Shown: positions 48,885 to 60,732 of the stretch, one piece after another
How positions within the stretch are numbered: the first letter of the stretch is position 1
Layout: each line of letters starts with the position of its first letter
From: Epiperipatus broadwayi
Taxonomy: Eukaryota; Onychophora; Udeonychophora; Euonychophora; Peripatidae
Assembly: GCA_028023455.1 (NCBI GenBank)
Contig: JAQFVV010006645.1
Coordinates: 434,001 to 498,000, forward strand
DNA: 64,000 nt
Reading direction: 5' to 3'
Notes under the pieces: model-generated
What the model saw: only the letters and a program-made list of their open reading frames with translations
What the model was told of the DNA's origin: nothing
Database searches by the model: none
Made by a program: the position numbers and the translations under genes

Positions 48885-50110
48885 AATAATAAAAGATTGC
48901 ATGAATTGAAAGAAATATAATATTAAACTAAACATTGGAGACTTTATGAAGATAAAATAAAAGGTGAAGAGACAATTGATTTAAAAAGTGGGCATATTAC
49001 TACAAAAGCACAAACATTGAAAACAAAGTGGCATTCATTATAAATAGAAAGCGGAAGAACAGCATTGTGGGAATGAATACTATATCAAACAGAGAGGCAA
49101 GATTAGCTTCTAAATTAGTGGAAGACACCAAATGCAGATAATTAGTGTATAGGCCAATAAGTTCTCATTGTGATGAAAAATAATAGATTTTTATAAGGAT
49201 CTACAAAATGTTTTTGATCAGACCAAACAATATTTTAAAATTATTAGGGAAGACATTAATGCTAAAAATGGAAAGCAATTGAACAAAGTATTGTGGGTAA
49301 ATTTGGTAATGGTAATAGAAATGAAAGGTAGGATGATGCACTTGTGTAATTTGCAGAATTGTTTTTTTTTTTTTTTTTTTTAGAAAAGCACTACACTTAA
49401 ATGGAAATATTCAAATAAGGATTCACTAAAATTAGATTATGCACAGTATTTTAATTAATAAAAAATATAGATTCAACATAGGAAGTGATCATTAATTAGT
49501 GAGATGTAATATATGTGTTAATGCAAAATTAAAGAGATGAAAACTATTAAGACTGTATTAAAAGATATTTTTAATTCTTCAGAAACACAATGAATTTAAA
49601 TTTGAACATATAAACCATTTAAAAATGTTTACAAACTTCATATCTAGTTCAGACTTGATCAAAATTAATAAGATTTGATATTATGAACTACAAGAAAAAT
49701 AGCTGGTACAAAAAGCATTAATTTACCAATAAATTTTCTAATGAAAAAAGAAAATGTAATCAGAAAAGAATGAATTTTTATTTTTTTTAATAATCCATTA
49801 AGAAAAATTGGTATGAAAAGGTTATTAACAATAAAAAAAAATACAATTCTAATTTAGTAAAGAAGATTATAGAAGAGGACAAAATTTTAAAGCAATATTT
49901 TGATATTATAGAGAGATGACATCATGAAATGTGTGAAGACTTCTATAAAAAAAATATATGACAACAAAGAACAAAAAACAAGGAAACTTTACAATTACTA
50001 CATCTGAAATGTCAAGCACTTTCAAATACATAGAAATAGGAAATAGATTACATTTTGGGTGGGTCGATAAATAAGGAAGTTTACTACTGTGGTAGTTAAT
50101 GAATGATTTT
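48885..50110 (+). pseudogene. LINE (RTE/CR1-like) remnant: endonuclease domain and linker
   Basis: Fragments of a LINE AP-like endonuclease occur in order across several plus frames. They are PISSHCDE (49,154-49,177; family PTSxxSDE), DFYKDLQNVF (from about 49,186), DINAKNG (49,252-49,272; family GDFNAKxG, with the Gly replaced), then IDSTQ/GSDH (49,481-49,492; the conserved SDH catalytic motif), followed by a basic linker-like stretch with an IIEEDK block at about 49,870. The endonuclease nicks target DNA during target-primed integration. Many stops and frameshifts interrupt it, the N-terminal NxR block is barely visible, and no reverse transcriptase (YADD) was found. A T20 run splits the domain at 49,362. 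Old, inactive and 3'-truncated. Confidence 0.7.
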
Positions 50111-51267
50111 TGTTAATTGTTTGTAAATAATTAGTGAAATATCTTAAAATGGATGTGACACTTATAAAAGCTTTTTCTAACCTAAAATATTAATTAGAAT
50201 ATTGGCCAAAAAGTATTGAATATGAACTGTTGGAAGGTTTTTACTTATCCTGGGTTTTTTTTTATTATTCATCCAGAAAAGTCACAACTTCTCAAACAAT
50301 TCAACATTTTCAAATAATATTTTCAAAACTAACTCTTAGTCAAAGTCATAATATATAGCACATTTATTTTAGTTTGTCAGTTAAATATTTACAGTCAAAA
50401 ACAAAGATATGCTTTATTTAATAAAGAAATTTAGATTACTATTAGTCACTTTTTGTAATCTCTCACATTAAATCAGAGCATTCCTCCAAGCATTTTTCTT
50501 CATTCTCATATTCACAAATACTATATTTATCTTTCTTTTTATATTTATGTAAAGATTATCTATCATTTATAATAGATTCGAATTGAAACTCACATTGTTA
50601 TTTGATTATTCATATATCCCATGACCTTCCAAGTAGCTGATCATTATATTTTTTATATATATTTTAATGCATTACCTTTATATTGTGTATCACACTGGTA
50701 ATTAGCTTATCTACTTCCCATATACCAAGAACTGAGGTTTGAATCAAGGGTGTGAAAAATTTAGTTAATCCTTCATTAGACAGTAAACGAATATTTAGTT
50801 ATTATAACTATAAAATAAATTATCAAAAATAAAAACTGTAAAAGCTATCACTGCTCAGTAGGTGACCTAATGACCTTCTATGAAAAATTGTCAGAAGGAT
50901 TCGCTTTATAGTCGGCTTTCATTCAAAAATTTTTTTAGTATGTATATAAAAATTAATTTCACTTGCATGTGTTTGTGATTTTTTTTCCATTGAATCCAGA
51001 GGATAAAAAGTCTATAAAGATTTAAACCAATACTTTTCATTCTAATACAATATTATTCCATAAACAATAATTTGAATTTTTCCACTTGATTTTTATAAAA
51101 TATACCCATACATCAAGTAATTTAACCATATATATATACATACTGCTTCTAATCTCAGACCCTTATGAATATCCAATTATACATCGATAATGGTTCATCG
51201 TTAGCATGTCCCTAGTTCAATGTCTAGACAAAATAAAAGCAATACTGATATAAAATTTCTGTCTTGC
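50111..51267. other. AT-rich, no assignable gene
   Basis: No supported frame. Reverse-transcriptase motifs expected after the LINE endonuclease were looked for here and not seen. Confidence 0.45.
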
Positions 51268-51363
51268 ATTGGTGGTCGAGAGGTCAGCGCGACAACCTTG
51301 CACTTGCAGGCCGTTGCCCGGGTCGCGGGTTCGCCTCCAGGCCGATGCTATGACACTTAAAAT
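51268..51363 (+). repeat. tRNA-like SINE family S1, copy 4
   Basis: The most complete copy: A-box-like GGTGGTCGAGAGGTCAGCGC, TTGCACTTGCAGGCCGTTGC, B-box GCGGGTTCGCCTCC, and GCCGATGCTATGACACTTAA followed by an A/TA tail. The retained CpGs suggest it is among the younger copies. Confidence 0.88.
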
Positions 51364-52066
51364 ATATATATATTTTTTGCACTGTTTAAAGTGTTTCGGA
51401 CGTTCATTAGTATTTATTCCCGTATCACTTAGTCATTCCTAGTCTGAAGGCTTCATTAGAAGGAAAAATAAAAAATAATCACCGAATGATAAATAGACTC
51501 ATAATTGTAAATCTGTATGCAGATAACAAAATAAAGTTTTTTAAAAAAAAAACTAAATCTTATTTATACATTTTATACTTCATATATACTATCAAATTGA
51601 TACTTTTACACTAATATCCATTATAAATAATTTATTATACATAATAGATATTTTAAATATCTCTTCAAAATTAACATTATACATATAAACAGAGAAATAT
51701 ATCCACTTTCAAAAACAGTTAAGTTTTTTTTCTTAATTTAACCAGCTAAATAATTTAAAAATCCATTTTTCCCAAGTGCATCCTTTCAGATTACTTACCG
51801 CTAGCAGTCAAGCACGTTGTTTTGCGCATTAATGTCACAATAATTTATCACGTGAGAATGTTGTCACGTTCAGAAAAGCTTTAAAAGCTATTTAACAAGA
51901 AAGTTTGTCTAATTAAAGTGGCTGCTAACTTTTATATGAATTGCTAATGCGGATAGATGCTGTAGTCTCCGTTATCTTTCACATAACCAGCATAGTCAAT
52001 AGAGAAGCTTTCTAATTCTAACAAGTCACAATAAATTTAAGTACGATATGGAAAGATAACACTTAC
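51364..52066. other. Probable intron sequence next to the 52-kb exon
   Basis: Directly downstream (minus strand) of the donor of the exon at 52,067-52,289. CACGTG E-boxes occur at about 51,850 and 52,952. No second exon could be recognised. Confidence 0.5.
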
Positions 52067-52289
52067 CTGGGGTTGGGATATTAGCGTCGTACTGTTATCC
52101 GATTTAACCTTTTTGTAATTAGCGAACGGCCAGGCCAGGGCCGGCCACCTACTCCACATCTTGGGCTCGTCCTTACAACGTCGTCGATTCAAGTAGTAGC
52201 GGCAAATCAGTACTGTGAGAACGATGACAAGCGCCGCCCCAACTCCAAGTGCTGCGGCGAGCACAGATGAAGGCGAGGTCATTGTACGG
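52067..52289 (-). CDS. Exon of a single-pass membrane protein (host gene)
   Basis: A GC-rich block in AT-rich surroundings. On the minus strand it is preceded by a strong acceptor (pyrimidine tract CCTTCTCCCTCCTATAG ending at 52,290) and followed by a consensus donor CAG|GTAAGT (donor GT at 52,066-52,065). The exon is 223 nt, entering in phase 2 and leaving in phase 0. An ATG at 52,282-52,280 could be the start, with seven untranslated bases in this exon, or be internal; the frame is also open back to the acceptor. Residues 5-28 from that Met form a transmembrane helix (VLAAALGVGAALVIVLTVLI), followed by CRYYLNRRRCK, a Cys-flanked basic stop-transfer, then Trp/Pro-rich WSRWPALAWPF and a polar tail ending LISQPQ. 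A short extracellular or lumenal N-terminus with a long cytosolic part fits synaptotagmin-like architecture, but the family is not proven. Past LISQPQ the open frame reads into intron. Confidence 0.75.
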
Positions 52290-53805
52290 CTATAGGAGGG
52301 AGAAGGTTAAAAATAATGAATAATAAAATCAAAAAAATATATATCAAATTTAGTAGAAATTGATAACTTTTAAAACAAACAACAAAAAAAGGTACTTAGG
52401 AATTATTTGATTTCGCATTTTGTGTCATCAATGTTAAAAAAAGAAAGAAAGCCCACAAAATAAATACTTTGCGGTAACTGATAGGCTTTAAATTAAAACA
52501 CTCTCTTTTTTATAAGATTAATATTGAAATATATTTGTGATGTTGAGTCTACTACGACAAGCAAAATAATACTTTAAATTTAAAATATAACGTCAAACAA
52601 TCTTTTAAATTAATAAAATCCAGAGAAGTATAAACAAGATTGTAAAAGCAAAAAAGGAGTGGGGATCTTTATAATTATTGTTTTAATTATCTTATTTTTC
52701 AATTAATTAAAAAGTATAAGATATTTTATAAATCTACGGATTAAAAGCGTCTTAGTGAAAATTTTTTCAAAATTTGCATTCATTGGAATTATATCTAATA
52801 CAATAATGATAATTGAAATCTTCAATATTTCAATAAACAAGTTTTGATAAAAATAGTTATTAGACAATGGCAATATTTTTTTTTTAAAACTTCGACTACA
52901 AAATAGATAGATTTTTTTTTTTTAAACATTTTATTTTTGTTCATTCGTCACGTGATAACTGCAGCAGGAACTACTTGAATAGTCTCAGCACAGAAGTAGT
53001 TAAGGAGACAGGGTAGAAAATATAATAAAGCTACAGCTCACTTCAAATGCTACATTTATTGAGATTCATTGCATAAACAGAGGAACGAGTAATAAATACA
53101 TTCCTTCATAAATAAGTGGTTTTGAAATAAACGAATTAGAAAAGATTTACTAATTTGAATTGAGAATGCTATTGGAGGTGGAAAAAGCATTGTCAATATT
53201 TATTACAATGTAAAACAGGTATCTTAATTTAAAAAAAAAAAAAACTCTAATTGCAACATTATATTAACCACGATATACTATTAGTATAAAAAACGATAAT
53301 TACAATATAGGTATTTTAAATATATAAATGTAAACAAATGTAATGAATGGAAATTGGAAAAAATAAGTAAAATGAAAGCATTGACTTTTTATATTTTTTT
53401 GCTAAAAAATAAATAAGTAAAGTCTGAAAAAAATTATATATATTAGAAATTATTTTGAAAGATACTGATAATGGTGATAACATTATATATATAACAGTGT
53501 AACGATTAACAAAATAATTCGATATCTTGCCTTTAATCATCTTAATTCCATGAATCAGTCATTTTGTTCGTTTTTATTTTACATGGTTTTGGGCTTCAAT
53601 AATGGAAAACCAAAAATAGCTCCAAATTCTATGTGGTTCTTTCTACTGGCTCATATTATTAAAGTATAAGAATTAGATTATAGTCACTTATAACTCTGAA
53701 ATCATACTAATAAACCATCTACTGTTAGTTTGGATGAAAATTGTAACATAGTAGTTCTATTTTAAATAACCTAATACAAAATGTTTTTACTTTTATTTTT
53801 TCAGC
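52290..53805. other. AT-rich, probable upstream intron
   Basis: No other exon with splice signals was recognised. 52,945-53,060 has normal complexity (CACGTG, CTGCAGCAGGAACTAC) but no convincing frame. Confidence 0.45.
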
Positions 53806-54029
53806 AAATAGATAGATAGATAGGTAAGTAAGTAGGTAGGTAGATAGATAGGTAGGTAGATAGGTAGGTAGGTAGGTAGGGGGCAGGTAGATAGGGGGTA
53901 GGTAGGTAAGTAGGTGCATAGGTAGGTAGGTGGATTGGTAGATAGGTGGATTGGTAGATGGGTGGATGGATGGATGGATCGGCGTATGGGTGGGTAAGTG
54001 GGTGGATAGACAGACAGATAGGTAGATAA
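53806..54029. repeat. Large GATA/GGTA-type microsatellite
   Basis: About 220 bp of interrupted tetranucleotides that change along the array: GATA to GTAG/GTAA, then GGAT/GGTG, ending in GACA/GATA. Two minus frames read as TYLP/SIHP-type repeats only because of the 4-bp period. Confidence 0.97.
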
Positions 54030-55084
54030 TAGTGTGCAGTCCTTGGGTGCAAAAAGGGCTTAATTCTCATTTAATAATTATAACATTTTTATATTTATAA
54101 TATTTTTTTACGTTTTTCACTTTTTTTAAATAAAAAATCATAAAACCAAGTATTTATATATTAAATTTTGTTCTTAAATAAATGGTTAGATCAAGAATTT
54201 ATTTAATCTAATTGTCATTAAATGGTGCTGTGATATTCATCACGTTTTAGAGCTGAATGTCTTTGTATTGTGGCTGATCCAGATCAATCACTTCCAGTGC
54301 TTGAATTTATTATGAACTTTCAAGTGATGATGAACCATTTGATTACTTTTTATTATCGAATGTTATAAAACTGTTGCTTTTAAAATGTTCTTCTGATAAT
54401 AATTTCTTACACTTCTTTATCTTCCTCTCATACAAGCGTGAGTAAAAGCAACATTTGAATCAAATTCGTGCAGTTTTATGTGTTCCATTGCCAAACAGTT
54501 CAAGGAGATTGGTAATAGCCTAAGCAGTATTTTTACTTTCATGAAAGCAACTTTTAAATTAAATCCATAAAGTAATATAGAATAATATTATGATGGGGAT
54601 AACATATCATTAGTTCAAAGATATTTGTAACAGCTTATACATTTTCCACTCCACTCTGACTAACTTACTTAATAGAGTGCATTATATTTACTATTGTTAT
54701 TCAAGTATTATAATAAAGTTATTGTGTATGTATAATATTTCAATTATTATTTGTCTATGCATTTATTTTTATAACAACTTGGCTGAAACATTTCTAATGT
54801 TAGTGAAATAAAAGAATGTATATTTTTTTTATTTATTATTAAATGTAGCTTAGCACATGCTTTTGATGTAGAATTTAGATTCATAGCACCCATGGGAATT
54901 CTTGGTAAGCTGCAATATTTATGAAGGAAAACTATTAAAACCATTGTAATTTTAAAATTACTAATCAATAACTGACTGCTTATTCCACAAGTTCATTTGT
55001 GTCTCTTTTGACTTTTATTGGTAAAGAAACAAGACAGAAAAACTAAAACCAGAAGTGATAAATTTAAATATAAATATTAACTTG
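54030..55084. other. AT-rich, no assignable gene
   Basis: No supported frame. 54,230-54,350 has normal complexity (TGTCTTTGTATTGTGGCTGA) and may be an old repeat fragment. Confidence 0.45.
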
Positions 55085-55190
55085 TAGTCAAGCGTCGTTA
55101 GCCGAGAAGTCATCGCAGCCGCCTTGCAAGCAAGTAGTTGGTTACAGACGGTTATGGGTTCACGTCCAGCTGATGCTATGACATATGAGA
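55085..55190 (+). repeat. tRNA-like SINE family S1, copy 5
   Basis: AGCGTCGTTAGCCGAGAAGT (A-box-like, TAGCCGAGAAG), GCAGCCGCCTTGCAAGCAAG, TTACAGACGGTTATGGGTTC, ACGTCC and CTGATGCTATGACATATGAG. It has the best tRNA-like A box among the five copies. Confidence 0.87.
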
Positions 55191-55595
55191 AGAAAATATA
55201 TAAACTTGTATCCAACATTTTAATAACATCTTTGTTATCATGATGTAAAGAAAAAAATCAAATTATTTTATTGGTCATATTTTCTTTTTCCTAAGGAAAA
55301 TTTTTATAAAATCCAACTGGTTTTAAAGATTTAATAATTTGTTTAGTTTCAAAGAAAATTTAATTTAAAGAATTTACAATTATAATTTCTGTATTAATAG
55401 GCCCATAATAAACTATAGCATATAGTGAAATTGAAAGTAAATTATTTACAGATATCGTTAAAAAATAATTGTTAAAGAAAAGTAATAATATAAGTGCGAT
55501 GATGTACTTTCTTTGTATTTCAAACAATTATTAGAAGTATATACTCTTATTCTTCTCCTTTGCTTTCTTTGCATTTCTTCATATATTCATATATA

Positions 55596-55812
55596 TATAT
55601 ATTGCTTATAATAACTTCTTTCATATACACTTTAATGGGAAAAATTTTTTTAATAAAACTTCTTTATTTTCCTGACAGTTTTGACTGTCCAGCAGTTTTC
55701 ATCAGAGCTTTTTCAAACTTACTCTGCTTTTTAAAGTTTAACTGTCAGGAAAATAAAGGAGTTTTATTTAAAAATTTGTGTATATGAAAGAAGTTATTAT
55801 AAGCAATATATA
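55596..55812. mobile_element. Compact foldback MITE
   Basis: TATATATTGCTTATAATAAC at the left end is the exact complement of the right end at 55,812. Arms of about 85 bp continue through TTCTTTCATATACAC, AATAAAAC and TTATTTTCCTGACAG. The loop has GTCCAGCAGTTTTCATCAGA. No protein is encoded. Terminal TA-rich sequence makes the target duplication (TA or TATATA) uncertain. A half copy lies at 39.26 kb. Confidence 0.92.
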
Positions 55813-56924
55813 TTCCAAACAATGTTTGCATTTGAAAGCATCATCAATTTTTATTGAATATATTAATGAATATAATTTTTTTTTTAAAAAAAAGTAGCCA
55901 AATCTTTATGGTATTGTGAATGAGACCAAATTCCAAGTTGCTAATTTATGTTTGTGTATGAATTTCTTCTGTCAAATATTATTTAATTTGTTTTAAAAGA
56001 GTAGTTAAACTTATGAGATATGGAGGTAGAATCTTATTAACCAAAATGTGAGAAAAGTCATCTGTGTATGCAATAATGAGTCTGATTAGTATTTATGCAT
56101 GTGGGCAAATAATATCAGGAATGTGTGTGTGTCTTGAAGAATGGAAATTCCAATAAGAAATTTTCTGTGATCTCTTAGATATATTATGGATCTATATTTA
56201 TAAAATGTATTTTCAACAATTAAGATAGGGATTAATAAGACCTTTACATGTATCAATAGATATGCATTAGACAATATATTAATTGTATTATCTATACAAG
56301 CACAAATTTGATTTTGAAAAATGAGTTCTCATGGCTTTGGGAAGAACATTGGAAATATGAAGATCTTGAGGGGTATTGTGTTGAAAGTGAAATGAATATC
56401 CTTATTTATAAGAATGTTCAAGTAGATTACTTGTTTTTATTAAAGTTGAGTACATAGATATGAAGTATAATTTTGAGTAAGAAATAAATTTTTTTGAGAG
56501 AATAAATAAAACTTATTTAAAGCTCAAAAGACATAAAAATTTACTCATCTAAAACTAATGATTATATTCATAATATTTCATTTTGGTTTGATTTGATTAT
56601 GCTACAAACATACAAATAGCTTTAAATATTTTGTTTCACAATGAAAAGTTAAAAAAAAAAATCCAAAAAATATTGGAAAGTTTAATTATTACAATGTGTT
56701 ACTTAGGGATAAATGAATTAGTATTCTATAGTCATGACAAATATTGTGGTTTTTACCAAAGGGCAGTTATGTTGAAACTGCATTTATTAAATAATATAAT
56801 TACTATTGCCATATCATTTAGCTACTGTAAGCTAATTGAAAAACTTTCTAAATAAATATAGACTAATTTAATAGGTTTTGTAAAAAATATTCTTCTTAAT
56901 TATATTCATAATGAAATAATATAT
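55813..56924. other. AT-rich, no assignable gene
   Basis: No supported frame. It ends at the outer edge of the LTR retrotransposon; the five bases before the LTR are TATAT and would be the target duplication to look for beyond the right edge of the window. Confidence 0.5.
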
Positions 56925-58814
56925 TGTAACAGTTGCTACCTGTGCATAACACATATATAGGTGGTATACGTTTATTACATATTTAAAATCTAAGTTTCTT
57001 CTTTTTCTTTGTTTAAATGAAAATTATGATGCGAACATACATATATAGTTAGTTCTGCACTGTACTCTTATCACTCGCCCAGCATATTTATAGATGTCAA
57101 TTTGACTCCAAGCGCCAATCCTATTTATGAGTAAATAAGAATTATGCTGGGAGAGAATGAGTATCAATTTCTAATAGATAGAGCTTATACCTCTGGCTAG
57201 TTCACTCACTCAGGGGTAATGGTCGTTGACCGTGGGAAAGAGGTGGGAGAACAGATCAAGTGCACATGGAACGCATAAATGATTCATTTTACTTTCTGAC
57301 TTTTATTCTTAATACTACTCTCTAATGGTATTTTGTGATCTAGGCTTTTAAAAAAATTAACATTAAATGCACACAATTATACTTAAAACACTAACTTAAT
57401 ATTTATTAATAAAAAAAAAAAATAACACAACAAAATAGAATCCCATAATTGTGTACTGGTTTGTGCTTGAATACACACCCGCATAAGTTCATAAATATAA
57501 CAAAAACATATATATATATCACAGCATATAAAGTAGATGCAATCAGTCATTATCCAGTCTATTCATTCATATATTTATATAGGGCATTATTTCAGATATC
57601 TTTTTATTTTCTTTTAGCCCTTATGCATTATTATTTTACTGAAATATGTTCTCATTCAAGAGGTGACTGGTATTTACGAAAATATTTGACTTACCTTACT
57701 TTATCTCACATGGGTGTAGATAAATGGTAATGCTCACTGGCTTCGTGCTGCGATATAGTGAATAAGTGATTTCTTTTTTTTTTTGTAGTCCTCCATGGAT
57801 TCCATAAGGCACAATCAATGGCGTTCAGTGAATGTTGTTCTCTCTGTAATTTAGGAAGGGCTTCGCTCTTACATGGACAGCAACTGCAATACCTCTGCAG
57901 GATGGATGGCAGAGCCCAGTCCATTCTTGTCCTTTACCCCAGTCTGTTCATGGTTGACCAAGATATATAAATTTTTTAACTAATTTTTCCTCAATCCTGC
58001 TTGTGGCATTAACAGTTCTCGAATTCCACTTCAAAGTTCAGCTTTCAAATTCTAATTAAAAATGCTATTGTTCCCTCTCTTCTTTTTAATGAATCCACAT
58101 GGTTTGCCCATAGAAAACCTTTCAATAACTTTTTCTTTTTTTCTTTCTATATGTTCAGGAATTTCAATTATACCTTGAGATCCACATTCATTGTCTTTTA
58201 TTTATAACATTTTCTTTTATTTATAACATTTTCATTTTTATTTATAACATTTTCTTTTATTTATAACATTTTCTTTTCTAATTAAAACGGTTTTGTCTCG
58301 AGATAGCGATCTACACATTTTTGAATTCTTTATTTTCAATTAACATATCTTTTGGAATTTGTGCCTTTCATCGTCCATCTTTGAAACAATTTCCTTTCTA
58401 TTAAAATAGCTTTATTCGTTAAGATAGCAATCTATAACTTTCCTAATTCTTTCTTTGCAGTTAACTTATTATTTTTTGTAAATTCTTTCCTTAGTCATCC
58501 ATCTTGGAATTAAAGCTTGGCCATGTAAATTTTCTTATTTTTATGAATCTATTACATTTATTCACCCATGCAACAATATAAATACATGTGCCTCTAAACA
58601 AAATACAAGAGCACAAACCATATAACCCCCTGTCCCTCTTATGTTTCAATCTATTTTTATTTACTCATTTAAAATATATATACACACACAAAACAACAAG
58701 GAAAAAAAATAATTTAACTTAATATTACTTTTGTTTGAGTGTGTATATATATATATGCTCACTGGTTTTGTCCTATGCCTTAGAACAGGGTTTGAACCCA
58801 GCCCTGTTATAATA
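56925..58814 (-). repeat. 3' LTR (inner boundary inferred)
   Basis: The outer end at 56,925 is certain from alignment to the right LTR. The inner end is placed at the candidate polypurine tract, giving an unusually long LTR of about 1.9 kb. Its first bases would then be TATTATAACAGGGC rather than TG, which needs one mutation. It contains a (TTTATTTATAACATTTTC)n array at 58,196-58,276 and a diverged ~115-bp duplication at 58,280-58,510. The visible short frames are not genes. Confidence 0.45.
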
Positions 58815-58825
58815 CCCCCCTCTTC
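58815..58825 (-). other. Candidate polypurine tract
   Basis: GAAGAGGGGGG on the minus strand, placed where plus-strand priming would define the start of the 3' LTR. Supported only by composition and position. Confidence 0.45.
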
Positions 58826-59559
58826 GAAAGCCTTTAAATACCATTTTAGTATTTAAATGGCTCACTCCTAAACCACAAAATAATTCTAAATAGCGAGTAA
58901 CCCAAAAGAAAACACACACATAAAATTTAAAAAAATACGCATCTTCTTGAATCGATTTGCTTTGCCTTTCCCCCCTGCAACTTTAGAATCAAAGAGTAAA
59001 ATGACCAACAACCCAATGATACACCATGAATCTGACCACCACTCATGCGCACACTGCCTGCGATGCACAACATATAGCTAACCCCCATTCTGACTGACTT
59101 CGATTATGCGACCCAAAAAAAAAAATTTATATATATAAAAAAACTTTTTTTTTTAATGGAAGGACTTTTCTAACTACCCTCTGCTGCTTCCGAGTCTTAG
59201 AAGTGTAGATAATTAGAATGATACCCGGCTCTTATTTTGAGCTTTCAGGTTCAGTATAGGTTGCTCTAGACCTTGCTCACATCTGGAGTCTCACAGGTGG
59301 GACTATATGCGCACGCCATGCTCACTTTGGAGTCTTATCGGCTTGAATTAACAGTCTTTTGCATCTGTATCTTACGTTAGATAGGTCTACCATGTAAAAT
59401 TAGCAGCAGCCACACACAGCGTGCAACACACAATGTGATTGATCCAGCAGCCAAACTCACCATCCACCGACAGAATTGCGAAACCACTTCTCTAACTCTC
59501 TAAGCCTACATGCACAAAACAAAAGAAATAAAAAGAATTCTACTTTTCTCTTTCACTCA
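58826..59559 (-). other. Post-Gag internal region, no pol recognised
   Basis: On the minus strand, 58,886-59,068 gives a 60-residue frame with a hydrophobic stretch (CIIGLLVILLF) and a basic flank. It has no family match and is likely chance. Protease and polymerase motifs were looked for and not seen. Confidence 0.4.
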
Positions 59560-60732
59560 ATTTCATATAAAATCCCATATAATAATATTATAAATATTAA
59601 CCCACCATCTAGCAATAATGATAAAAACAAAGAAGAAAAAAAAACTTTCCAAAATCAGCGTCCATTTTCGTGATTTATTTATTTGCCCTCTTTTGGCATT
59701 AATGAATTTCAACCCTTTCCTTGACCATAATTTGGCTTGCTCAGTGATCTTCACTCTTCATAATCGTACTGCCATTTTGGTCGAGTACTATTATCCCCTC
59801 TTTTGGGATCCAGTGGGTTCCAATCTGACCTCTATTCTCTTTCCCCAAATCTGAAAACTCATGCTCTGTGAGGCTCTTTTTCTCGATCCATCAGCCTGTC
59901 ATAATCATAGGCACTCATATCTACTGCCTCTAGTACCTCAGCCATTTTCTCAATCGATGCTTTCCTCATCCTGAACATCATTTGCTCCACTTTCATCAAC
60001 AGATTATGCCTTACAATTCATATAATATTACTTTCAGTTAAGTTGCATGCGTTTACTGTCCACAGCTTCGCCACCTGCTGATAAAAAATGGTAATAGCTT
60101 TCTTGGCCCCCTTCCCTATATTTCTCTTGCATAACCCGATATCTGATTAAATCCTGATGATCCTCACCAAAAAATACCCATCACCTCTTTCTGATATTCT
60201 TCAAAGGTTGTGGGATATTGCAATAATGAATCCTACAAGATCTGCACGTTTTCAGTTAAATGGCCGGATGCAATCGCAATTTTGCTTTCTTCATCCATCG
60301 GGTTGATACTGAAGTATTTCCTCAAGCTCTGCAGGTGCTCTATGGGAGCTTCTCCCATTTGGCTGGAGAATGGCCAAATTTTTAGAAATTGGTTGACATT
60401 GGCCTGCATGGTTATGTATTTCATGGTAGTTTCCCATGTTTCTGCTACCTTTACCTTATCTCCCTGCTTTTTTCCTCTTCACACTCGCTCTGATTTTCTC
60501 CTACTCTCTTTTCACTAGACTCCTCATCTTTATCTATGATTTCTTCCTCTACTGGCTCTTCCTCACTCTCTTTCCTTATACACTTATCTGTTTTCCCTTC
60601 TAATTTCCTTTTTAACTCTTGAAATCTTTTCTCAATTCTTTCCTCTAATTCCTGAAACCTCCTTTCTATCTTTTTCATAATAATTTCAATCATACTCAAT
60701 TCTCTCACCTTTTCTTCCTTCTGCTGATCCAT
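59560..60732 (-). pseudogene. Decayed Gag of the LTR retrotransposon
   Basis: The frame at 60,732-60,451 starts MDQQKEEKVRELSM and has a charged coiled coil (RRFQELEERIEKRFQELKRK, residues about 24-43), then a Glu/Lys-rich tail. After a frame change, 60,424-60,233 reads capsid-like (NVNQFLKIWPFSSQMGEAPI). Farther on, other frames give YRVMQEKYREG (about 60,140) and a LWTVNACNLTES/NLLMKVEQMMF block (60,070-59,960), as in Ty3/Gypsy-type capsids. Stops and shifts interrupt it repeatedly. No CCHC zinc knuckle was found before the similarity fades at about 59,560. It would form the capsid of the particle; it cannot now be translated as one chain. Confidence 0.6.

Noticed and set aside
51268-51363. 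Functional tRNA gene
   Set aside because: A- and B-box-like parts are present but no convincing cloverleaf; several dispersed diverged copies show it is a SINE.
53725-54070. TYLP/SIHP-rich frames on the minus strand
   Set aside because: They are the translation of a 4-bp microsatellite.
58886-59068. Envelope-like membrane frame in the LTR element
   Set aside because: One hydrophobic stretch in a 60-codon frame without other features; too weak.
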